From NCBI GenBank assembly GCA_004525275.1, contig SPCO01000108.1, positions 1-5,766 on the forward strand: a DNA stretch of 5,766 bases, written 5' to 3'. Of this stretch, positions 1 through 5,572 are shown in pieces; position 1 is the first letter of the stretch; every line of letters begins with the position of its first letter. The notes below the pieces were generated by a model. The model ran no database searches. It had not been told where the DNA came from and was given only the letters and a program-made list of their open reading frames with translations. The position numbers were made by a program, and so were the translations under genes. This DNA comes from Thermomicrobiales bacterium (GTDB lineage Bacteria > Chloroflexota > Limnocylindria > Limnocylindrales > CSP1-4).

Positions 1-1047
1 GGCGGCGGCCGTGGGATGCGGCGGGTGACCGCGCCGGCCGACCTGCCGGCCGCGCTGGCGGCCGGCTCGGCCGAAGCGAAGGCCGCATTCGGGGATGGAG
101 CCGTCTACCTGGAGCGCGAGATCCGCCCGGCCCGTCACGTCGAGGTCCAGCTCCTCGGCGACAACGCGGGCCATGTCGTGGCCATCGGCGAGCGAGACTG
201 TTCGCTGCAGCGTCGGCATCAGAAGCTCGTCGAGGAGGCACCGGCCCCGGGATTGTCGAGCACTGATCGACGAACGCTCCACGAGCTGGCCGTCAGGATC
301 GCATCGGCCGCCGGCCTTCGGAATGCTGCGACCGCCGAATTCCTCCGGTCGCCTGACGGCAGGTTCCTGTTCCTCGAGGTCAACACCCGTCTCCAGGTGG
401 AGCACGGCGTGACCGAATTCGTCAGTGGGATCGACATCGTGCGAGAGCAGTTCTGGCTCGCGGCCGGTTACCCGATCGCCGATGCCGTCCAGGCGGCCGC
501 TGATCGAGCGGCCGACCCGACCAGTCACGCCATCGAGGTTCGCCTGGCCGCCGAGGATCCGTCTCGGGACTTCGCGCCCGGCCCGGGCAGGATCACGCAC
601 TGGATCATGCCCGCCGGCCCAGGTGTCCGTGTCGATACCGCGATCCGCTCCGGCGACCTCGTCCCACCCGAGTACGACAACCTCGTGTCCAAGATCATGG
701 TCCACGCGGCGGATCGGCCGGCCGCCATCGATCGCCTCCGACGAGCTCTGGATGAGACCGAGATCGCGGGCCTCCAAACGACCCTTCCATTCCATCGATT
801 CGTGGCCAGGCACGAGGGGTTCAGGGCCGGGGAGCTCTCGATCGACTGGGTAGCCGAGCACTGGGACGGACCCGCCGAGCGTTCCGGGTCCGCGCCGGCG
901 GCCGCAGCGGCAGCGGCAACCGCGATCGCGACCGGGGTGGTGGCGGCCTCGAACTCACGCGCCCAGGAAGCGGCGTCCCAGGACAGAACGGCGCCCGGGT
1001 GGGGGAGTGTCGCCCACTCCGAGAGTATCGATCGGTGGCCTCGATGA
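1..1047 (+). CDS. Biotin carboxylase subunit of an acyl-CoA (probably propionyl-CoA) carboxylase, 5'-truncated
   Basis: The frame is open from base 1, so the start lies upstream. The first residues (GGGRGMRRV) are the end of the glycine-rich ATP-grasp loop. About 348 residues remain, covering the rest of the ATP-grasp domain and the biotin carboxylase C-terminal domain. Visible family motifs are HVEVQLLGD, ERDCSLQRRHQKLVEEAP (Lys equivalent to E. coli AccC K238), LEVNTRLQVEH (catalytic Glu at 376-378, Arg at 388-390, second Glu at 400-402) and HAIEVRLAAEDP. The enzyme carboxylates carrier-bound biotin using ATP and bicarbonate in the cytoplasm. Two oddities are Gly instead of the usual Pro after the motif His (406-408), and an alanine-rich tail of about 55 residues from roughly base 880, ending in SIDRWPR. 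The stop overlaps the carrier gene start as ATGA. Propionyl-CoA as substrate is inferred from the mutase and epimerase nearby; the acyl-CoA is actually chosen by the carboxyltransferase, which is not in the window. Confidence 0.95.
   Translation, partial: GGGRGMRRVTAPADLPAALAAGSAEAKAAFGDGAVYLEREIRPARHVEVQLLGDNAGHVVAIGERDCSLQRRHQKLVEEAPAPGLSSTDRRTLHELAVRIASAAGLRNAATAEFLRSPDGRFLFLEVNTRLQVEHGVTEFVSGIDIVREQFWLAAGYPIADAVQAAADRAADPTSHAIEVRLAAEDPSRDFAPGPGRITHWIMPAGPGVRVDTAIRSGDLVPPEYDNLVSKIMVHAADRPAAIDRLRRALDETEIAGLQTTLPFHRFVARHEGFRAGELSIDWVAEHWDGPAERSGSAPAAAAAAATAIATGVVAASNSRAQEAASQDRTAPGWGSVAHSESIDRWPR
1034..1038 (+). promoter_or_regulatory. Ribosome binding site GGTGG for the biotin carrier protein
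   Basis: GGTGG lies 5 bases before ATG 1044, inside the end of the biotin carboxylase gene. It supports ATG 1044 as the start rather than the in-frame ATG at 999. The match to a Shine-Dalgarno sequence is partial. Confidence 0.4.
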
Positions 1048-1529
1048 AGCGCCTGCGTGTGACCGATCGAGCAAGTGGTGAGGTTTTGCTCGAGACGGAC
1101 ATCGACGAGCGGGCCTCGACGAGTAGCCCGGCGTCCGACCAGCAAGGTCAACAGGCGACCGTCGTGGCCGCCGCACGCCCGTCGACAGTCCGGGGGCGGA
1201 CCGCGGTCGAAGTCGGCGTCGCCGGCTGGCGATTCGAGCTTGAGGTCGAGGACGCGAGCCTCGCCGAGTTGCGACATCGTGCGACGTCGAATCGAACGGG
1301 GTCACAGCATCGCGGGCCGACCGAGGTTCGTGCCATCATCCCGGGACGGATCGTATCGATCGATGTGCAGATCGGGGCGACCGTCGAACCGGGGCAGCGA
1401 CTCCTTGCGGTGGAGGCGATGAAGATGGAGAACGAACTGCGCGCGCCACGGGCCGGGGACATTGAACGCATCGACGTAGCGATCGATCAGAACGTGGAGC
1501 TCGGCGAGATCTTGGTCGTGATCCGGTGA
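1044..1529 (+). CDS. Biotin carboxyl carrier protein of the acyl-CoA carboxylase
   Basis: The product is 161 aa. The C-terminal lipoyl/biotinyl domain (about residues 92-161) holds the biotin-attachment motif EAMKMENEL, with the biotinylated lysine at K127, 34 residues from the C-terminus as usual for the family. It carries carboxybiotin from the biotin carboxylase to the carboxyltransferase. The N-terminal half (RLRVTD..., VEVGVAGWRFELEVED) resembles the beta-rich segment that precedes the biotinyl domain in fused acyl-CoA carboxylase alpha chains; that is a judgement by eye. The stretch between the halves is Ser/Arg/Gln-rich and looks like a flexible linker. I chose ATG 1044 because it forms an ATGA overlap with the biotin carboxylase stop, has GGTGG at 1034-1038 as a plausible ribosome binding site, and starts where recognisable sequence begins. 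An in-frame ATG at 999 would add 15 residues inside the upstream gene. The stop overlaps the mutase start (GTGA). Confidence 0.93.
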   Translation: MKRLRVTDRASGEVLLETDIDERASTSSPASDQQGQQATVVAAARPSTVRGRTAVEVGVAGWRFELEVEDASLAELRHRATSNRTGSQHRGPTEVRAIIPGRIVSIDVQIGATVEPGQRLLAVEAMKMENELRAPRAGDIERIDVAIDQNVELGEILVVIR

Positions 1530-3220
1530 CGCAGCCGGCGCGCCCCGATCGCCCGCTCGGCGAAGCGACCGATCCCGCCCGGGATCGATGGCGCGAGACC
1601 GTTCGGGCCAAAGCCCTGAAGGGCGCCCAGGATCGCCGAGATCCATTCGAGACCTCGTCCGGGATCAACATCCGCGATCTGTACACGCCCGCCGACACGG
1701 CCGGAATGGACGAAGCCCGGGATCTGGGCCGCCCGGGCGAGTACCCGTTCACCCGCGGGGTCCAGCCGACGATGTACCGCGGCCGCTTCTGGACGATGCG
1801 CCAGTACGCGGGTTTCGCGACGGCCGAGGAGACGAACCGCCGCTTCCGCTTCCTCCTTGAGCAAGGTCAGACCGGGCTTTCGGTCGCGTTCGACCTGCCG
1901 ACCCAGATGGGTTATGACTCGGACGCACCCGAAGCAGAGGGGGAGGTGGGTCGGGTCGGCGTCCCGATCTCGAGCCTGACCGACATGGCGGTGCTCCTTG
2001 ATGGGTTGCCGCTCGGCGAGGTCAGCACCTCGATGACCATCAATGCCACCGCTCCGATCCTGTTGGCGCTCTACGTCGCGGCGGCCGAAGCGCAGGGCGT
2101 CGAGCGGGCTGCCATTTCCGGCACGACGCAGAACGACATCCTCAAGGAGTACATCGCCCGCGGCACGTATATCTTCCCGCCCCGCCCGTCCATGCGGCTG
2201 GTCACCGACGTGTTCGAATTCTGCGCCGCCGAGCTTCCAAAGTGGAACACGATCTCGATCTCCGGTTACCACATGCGCGAAGCCGGCGCCACCGCGGCCC
2301 AGGAACTGGCCTTCACCCTCGCCGACGGGATCGCCTATGTCGAAGCGGCCGTCACCCGCGGCCTCGACGTCGATGCTTTCGCCGGACGACTATCGTTCTT
2401 CTTCGCTGCCTGGTCGGAGTTGTTCGAGGAAGTCGCCAAGTTCCGGGTGGCGCGCCGGATGTGGGCGACGATCATGAAGGAGCGCTTCGGGGCCACCGAC
2501 CCACGCTCGATGGTCTGTCGCTTCCACGTCCAGACCGCGGGCTCGAGCCTGACCGCGCAGTCGATCGACAACAATGTCGTGCGGACCACGGTCCAGGCAC
2601 TGGCCGCTGTCCTGGGTGGAGCCCAGAGCCTGCATACGAATTCTCGCGACGAGGCGCTGGCACTGCCGACCGAAGAAGCGGCCCGCTTGGCCCTCCGGAC
2701 GCAGCAGATCCTGGCCCACGAGGCCGGAGTGACCGAGACGCCCGACCCATTGGCTGGCTCGTACTACGTCGAGAGCCTGACGAACGAACTCGAGGCGGCT
2801 GCCTGGGTCTACCTGGACGAGATCGAGTCGATGGGCGGAACGCTCGCTGCCATCGAGGGCGGTTTCCAGCAGCGTCAGATCCAGGAGGCCGCGTATCGCG
2901 TTCAGCGAGCGATCGAGACCGGTGACCAGGTCGTCGTTGGGGTCAATCGCTTCCGCGACGATGAGGTCTCGACGCCGCCGATCCAGCGGATCGACCCGGA
3001 CGGCGAGCGGATGCAGATCGAACGGGTCCGGCTCGTTCGGGCGGAACGTTCCGAAGCGGACTGGACCGCCGCGATGGATCGACTCGAAGCGGTCGCGCGG
3101 GGCGACGGTAACCTGATGCCACCGATCCTCGATGCCGTGCGCGCCTACGCCACGGTCGGCGAGATCAGCGATCGCTTGCGGGTGACCTGGGGTGAGCACC
3201 GCGAACTCATCACGATCTGA
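1526..3220 (+). CDS. Methylmalonyl-CoA mutase, catalytic (large, N-terminal-type) subunit without B12-binding domain
   Basis: The product is 564 aa and interconverts (R)-methylmalonyl-CoA and succinyl-CoA, using adenosylcobalamin supplied by a separate B12-binding subunit. The TIM-barrel sequence is collinear with Propionibacterium MutB: QPTMY and WTMRQYAGF near residues 80-96, GLSVAFDLPTQMGYDSD near 117-133, NDILKEYIARGTYIFPP near 203-219, SISGYHMREAGAT near 244-256 and QSLHTN near 367-372. By my recalled alignment Y94, R212 and H249 match MutB Y89, R207 and H244, all with the same offset of 5. Tyr and Arg at the first two sites favour methylmalonyl-CoA; isobutyryl-CoA mutases have Phe/Gln and 2-hydroxyisobutyryl-CoA mutases Ile/Gln. 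The protein ends at the natural domain boundary, so it is a genuine split subunit (McmA1 type), not a truncation. The GTG start is set by the GTGA overlap with the carrier gene. I see no ribosome binding site close to the GTG, so coupling by reinitiation is likely. Confidence 0.95.
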   Translation: MTQPARPDRPLGEATDPARDRWRETVRAKALKGAQDRRDPFETSSGINIRDLYTPADTAGMDEARDLGRPGEYPFTRGVQPTMYRGRFWTMRQYAGFATAEETNRRFRFLLEQGQTGLSVAFDLPTQMGYDSDAPEAEGEVGRVGVPISSLTDMAVLLDGLPLGEVSTSMTINATAPILLALYVAAAEAQGVERAAISGTTQNDILKEYIARGTYIFPPRPSMRLVTDVFEFCAAELPKWNTISISGYHMREAGATAAQELAFTLADGIAYVEAAVTRGLDVDAFAGRLSFFFAAWSELFEEVAKFRVARRMWATIMKERFGATDPRSMVCRFHVQTAGSSLTAQSIDNNVVRTTVQALAAVLGGAQSLHTNSRDEALALPTEEAARLALRTQQILAHEAGVTETPDPLAGSYYVESLTNELEAAAWVYLDEIESMGGTLAAIEGGFQQRQIQEAAYRVQRAIETGDQVVVGVNRFRDDEVSTPPIQRIDPDGERMQIERVRLVRAERSEADWTAAMDRLEAVARGDGNLMPPILDAVRAYATVGEISDRLRVTWGEHRELITI

Positions 3221-3734
3221 CTCCGAGTGGCAGGCGCCAGTGCGTACGCCACCGATCGTCGTCGCTTTCGACCAGCACTTCGAGCGCCGCGACGGGGCGC
3301 GTGAACGGGAGCGACCGGTCGGCTAGCGCGGCGATCTCGTCGAGCGCGGCTTCGTGCGATTCGCATATGGTGAGATGCGGGATGACCTCGTCGAAGGCGC
3401 CACCGTAGGGCGGGTAGTCGGGGAAGCGCGCGGCGACCGCCTCGGTCAGTCGCAGGAACGGCGACGAGGGTTCCGGCGCCACGAAGACGGCAGTCGGGAA
3501 CCGGCCGACCCGTGCGAATCGCACCTCGAATGGTTGCTCATCGGCGGCGATCGAGGCCAGCTCGCGACGCACATCCGGCCCCAGCTGGGCAGCGGGAAGA
3601 AACGGGTAGAGGATCGTCACATGGGGGGGAACCCCAGCACCCGCGGCCGAATCCGTACGTCCGCGCAGCGTGGCGAGGGCCCGCGGCACGGCGATCCGAA
3701 TGATGACCGCGCTGGCCGGCTCGATGGCGATCAT
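3210..3734 (-). CDS. 2H phosphoesterase / '2'-5' RNA ligase' family protein
   Basis: The product is 174 aa. Two HxT motifs about 80 residues apart define the fold: GVPPHVTILYPF (H38, T40) and VIPHLTICESH (H120, T122). This matches the two-histidine phosphoesterase superfamily, in the branch annotated as 2'-5' RNA ligase, whose members act on 2',3'-cyclic phosphates, 2'-5' linkages or ADP-ribose cyclic phosphates. The real substrate cannot be told from sequence. No signal peptide or membrane segment is visible, so it is probably cytoplasmic. I prefer ATG 3734 because the family pattern (SAVIIRIAVP) begins just after it and a -10-like TACCCT lies 6 bases upstream. An upstream ATG at 3758 would add 8 residues (MLAAYPLG) and overlap the epimerase start. 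The 3' end overlaps the mutase gene tail-to-tail by 11 bp. Nothing ties it functionally to propionyl-CoA metabolism. Confidence 0.88.
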   Translation of the reverse strand: MIAIEPASAVIIRIAVPRALATLRGRTDSAAGAGVPPHVTILYPFLPAAQLGPDVRRELASIAADEQPFEVRFARVGRFPTAVFVAPEPSSPFLRLTEAVAARFPDYPPYGGAFDEVIPHLTICESHEAALDEIAALADRSLPFTRPVAALEVLVESDDDRWRTHWRLPLGVRS

Positions 3735-3756
3735 CCCGAGAGGGTACGCTGCAAGC
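3735..3756. promoter_or_regulatory. Putative symmetric divergent promoter, possibly leaderless in both directions
   Basis: Only 22 bp separate the two start codons. AGGGTACGCT (3741-3750) holds TACGCT on the + strand (3745-3750) and TACCCT on the - strand (3746-3741); the two hexamers share the TA at 3745-3746. Both fit the TAnnnT form of a sigma-70-type -10 element. Each is followed by exactly 6 bases and then ATG (3757 for the epimerase, 3734 for the 2H phosphoesterase), so transcription could begin at or next to the first base of either start codon. No good -35 is seen; the best forward candidate is TCGATG at 3721-3726 (3 of 6 matches). A GAGAGGG at 3738-3744 could be read as a distant ribosome binding site for the epimerase (12 bases from ATG), which is the main competing view. 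Confidence 0.45.
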
Positions 3757-4221
3757 ATGTCATCCACTCGGAGCGTCCCAGAGGGCATTCGTCGGCTCGG
3801 CAAGGTCCACCATGTCGCGCTCATCGTGCACTCGATCGAGACGTCGCTCGGGGTCTGGCGGGATGCGCTCGCGCTCGACCTCGAAACGGTGATGGACATC
3901 CCCTCCGACCACGTTCGGATCGCATTCCTCGGGGTGGGTGAGTCGAAGATCGAATTGGTCGAACCGACCGATGACAGCACCGGGGTCGCCCGGTTCCTGG
4001 CCAACAAGGGCGAGGGCTTCCACCACATCTGCTTCGAGGTCGCCAACCTCGCGGAGACGCTGTTGCGCCTCGAGATCGAGGGTATCGAGGTCATCGACAC
4101 CGCCCCCCGAAAGGGCGCCGAGGGCCCCGTCGCCTTCCTCCACCCCAGGTCGTGTCACGGGGTCCTGGTCGAGCTCATCGAGGCGCCGGGCGGGCCGGCC
4201 TGGGCCGCGCTGGGCTACTGA
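3757..4221 (+). CDS. Methylmalonyl-CoA epimerase
   Basis: The product is 154 aa and is a glyoxalase/VOC-fold metalloenzyme that interconverts (S)- and (R)-methylmalonyl-CoA, linking the carboxylase product to the mutase substrate. Two beta-alpha-beta-beta-beta modules are visible. VHHVALIV carries H19 as a likely metal ligand, followed by KIELVEP (E66, at the position of the second ligand or its neighbour) and SPF-type loop sequence. The second module has GFHHICFEV (H90) and FLHPRSCHGVLVELIEA (E139), corresponding to the second His and the final Glu ligand in characterised epimerases. IDTAPRKGAEG matches the loop seen in human MCEE. The length is normal. ATG 3757 is chosen because the first conserved strand begins at residue 17 and a -10-like element sits 6 bases upstream; an in-frame ATG at 3670 would run through the divergent gene. 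The gene is monocistronic and faces the methyltransferase gene across a 37-bp gap. Confidence 0.95.
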   Translation: MSSTRSVPEGIRRLGKVHHVALIVHSIETSLGVWRDALALDLETVMDIPSDHVRIAFLGVGESKIELVEPTDDSTGVARFLANKGEGFHHICFEVANLAETLLRLEIEGIEVIDTAPRKGAEGPVAFLHPRSCHGVLVELIEAPGGPAWAALGY

Positions 4222-4258
4222 ACGGCGGTACGTCGCCAAGACGCGAGCCGGTCAGACG

Positions 4259-5098
4259 TCAGCCAGGTTTACGGGCTCGCAGTGAGAACATCAGCGGGAT
4301 CTCGCCGGGACCGTGATCAGGCGGGAGACGCCACTTCCCATCGGGGGATTCGACCAGGAAGTCGACCTTCCAATCGAGGAACGGATGCTCCACCAACGCT
4401 TCGACGACCAACCCGGCGTCGATCAGCGCTGACACGATCTCGCCGATGCTGTGGCCCCACGCGTGTTCGGTTCCCGCGACATCGGCTTCGGGATCGGCGT
4501 AGGAACCCTTGACCTCGAACCGAAGGGGATCGGCGTGCTCCCAGTATGGATAGCTCAAGCGCAGTTCAGCCGGACCCACGCCCTCGTTCTCGAAGACATC
4601 CATGACCGGATGCGCCTCGGTGATGAAGAAGGTGCCGCCCGGGGCCACGAAGTGCGCGACGACCTTGGCCCAGGCGCGAATATCCGGGAGCCAACCCAGG
4701 ACGCCACGCGACGTGTAGACGACGTCGAACTGGCCGTCCAGGGCATCGGCCAGGTCGTAGAGGTTCGAGCGCACGAAGTGGGCATCGGGAAAACCCAGGT
4801 CGTCCGCCAGCGAACGGGCGAGGTCGATGGCGGCAGCCGAAAAGTCGGCGCCAGTGACCCGCGCACCGAGTCGGGCCCAGGACAGCGTGTCGATCCCGAA
4901 ATGGCACTGCAGGTGCAGGAGCGTCTTGCCGGTGACGTCGCCGACCATCTCGATCTCGTCTGGGCGGAGCCTGACGCCGCCGGCCCGAAACCCGTCAAGG
5001 TCGTAGAACTCACCGGTGGCGTGGATCCCTGTCCACGCGTCCCACAGGGACTCGTTCGCCGCGAACGACGCGTCGTGGACGCGCGGCTCGTCGGTCAA
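4259..5098 (-). CDS. Class I SAM-dependent methyltransferase, substrate unknown
   Basis: From TTG 5098 the product is 279 aa. The Rossmann methyltransferase pattern is clear. Motif I is LLHLQCHFGIDTLSWARLGA (about residues 60-79), where the usual GxGxG is replaced by QCHFG, as in a recognised bacterial subgroup. VTGADFSAAAIDLAR (81-95) carries the acidic residue that would bind the SAM ribose. FDVVYTSRGVLGWLPDI (124-140) and VAPGGTFFITEAHP (151-164) are the later core strands. The C-terminal part is rich in Trp, His and Pro and probably shapes the acceptor site; I cannot name the acceptor. No membrane segment is seen. I chose TTG because it overlaps the upstream gene's stop as TTGA, and no ATG or GTG lies in frame between there and the fold except far inside. 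No ribosome binding site is visible, so reinitiation after the 157-aa protein is likely. Extending to ATG 5185 would give 308 aa, with the extra part overlapping coding sequence of the neighbour. Confidence 0.88.
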   Translation of the reverse strand: MTDEPRVHDASFAANESLWDAWTGIHATGEFYDLDGFRAGGVRLRPDEIEMVGDVTGKTLLHLQCHFGIDTLSWARLGARVTGADFSAAAIDLARSLADDLGFPDAHFVRSNLYDLADALDGQFDVVYTSRGVLGWLPDIRAWAKVVAHFVAPGGTFFITEAHPVMDVFENEGVGPAELRLSYPYWEHADPLRFEVKGSYADPEADVAGTEHAWGHSIGEIVSALIDAGLVVEALVEHPFLDWKVDFLVESPDGKWRLPPDHGPGEIPLMFSLRARKPG

Positions 5099-5568
5099 CG
5101 CAACGACCAGGCGAACAGCACGTCCGGCGCGCGGTCGGCGGCCTGACAGAACGTGACGATCTTGCCCGCGAGCTCTCGGATCCACGGTTTCTCCTCGCGA
5201 GGCAGATGGCCGATCTCGTCTTCCAGGAGCTCGATCCAGCGACCGGCGATGGCATCCAGGTCGTGATCGACGATGCGTGCGATCGCGCCGACCCAGGCCG
5301 AATCCACCCGCTCGATGGTCCGATCGTCCGATGGATCCGGTCCTTCGAGTTCGAGGCGTGCGTCGATGAAATCAGACGGCGCATCACGGTCGGTGACCGT
5401 TCGGATCGCCTCGGCGAACAAGTCGAGCCACGTCGGGTCGAGCCCGCTGCCGAGGGCAAGGTGGGCTCTGAAGCGCCGTCGGTCATCGAGGGCGGCGAGG
5501 TCGTCGAGCCCGATGACCATGAGGATCTCGGGCGCGTCGCCCGCAACTAGGTCCATCAGTCGACTCAC
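5095..5568 (-). CDS. Unrecognised 157-aa acidic protein between sucD and a methyltransferase
   Basis: I do not recognise a family. From GTG 5568 it is 157 aa, hydrophilic and rich in Asp, Glu, Arg, Leu and Ala. It has no signal peptide, membrane segment, Cys pair or nucleotide-binding motif. It looks largely alpha-helical, with an amphipathic helix-like run near residues 105-145 (WIELLEDEIGHLPREEKPW). The segment DDRRRFRAHLALGSGLDPTWLDLF (29-51) looks like a conserved core by its Gly, Pro and Trp pattern. The GTG is 4 bases after the sucD stop and has GAGG at 5577-5580 with 8-base spacing; ATG 5556, four codons later, is the alternative. The stop overlaps the methyltransferase TTG. Its reading is supported by tight packing on both sides and by being the only frame that fits between them. 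Cotranscription with sucD is likely; a role in the same metabolism is only a guess. Confidence 0.75.
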   Translation of the reverse strand: MSRLMDLVAGDAPEILMVIGLDDLAALDDRRRFRAHLALGSGLDPTWLDLFAEAIRTVTDRDAPSDFIDARLELEGPDPSDDRTIERVDSAWVGAIARIVDHDLDAIAGRWIELLEDEIGHLPREEKPWIRELAGKIVTFCQAADRAPDVLFAWSLR

Positions 5569-5572
5569 GCGA

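Noticed and set aside
892..930. GCG/GCC/GCA-rich run as a DNA repeat element
   Set aside because: It is the coding sequence of the alanine-rich tail, with irregular units and no second copy in the window.
525..1277. Long open frame antisense to the biotin carboxylase and carrier genes (250 codons)
   Set aside because: It lies opposite two well-supported genes, reads as Arg/Pro/Ser-rich sequence without family motifs, and is expected in high-GC DNA.
1487..3199. Two long open frames antisense to the mutase gene (261 and 269 codons)
   Set aside because: They mirror the codon structure of a clearly conserved gene and show no recognisable domain.
3670..3756. Upstream in-frame ATG 3670 for the epimerase
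   Set aside because: It would extend the protein 29 residues through the coding region of the divergent gene, with no family similarity in the extension.
3735..3758. Start of the 2H phosphoesterase at ATG 3758, where CATG (3756-3759) gives an ATG on both strands
   Set aside because: It adds only MLAAYPLG before the family pattern begins and would place the -10-like TACCCT inside the gene; ATG 3734 fits better, though this is not excluded.
4243..4280. Inverted repeat GCGAGCC / GGCTCGC (4243-4249 and 4274-4280) between the convergent epimerase and methyltransferase genes, as a shared terminator
   Set aside because: The arms are only 7 bp with a 24-base loop and no T-tract on either strand; this can easily occur by chance in high-GC sequence.
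4451..5146. Open frame of 231 codons opposite the methyltransferase gene
   Set aside because: The - strand has a coherent Rossmann methyltransferase; the + frame has no motif and spans the start of the neighbouring gene.
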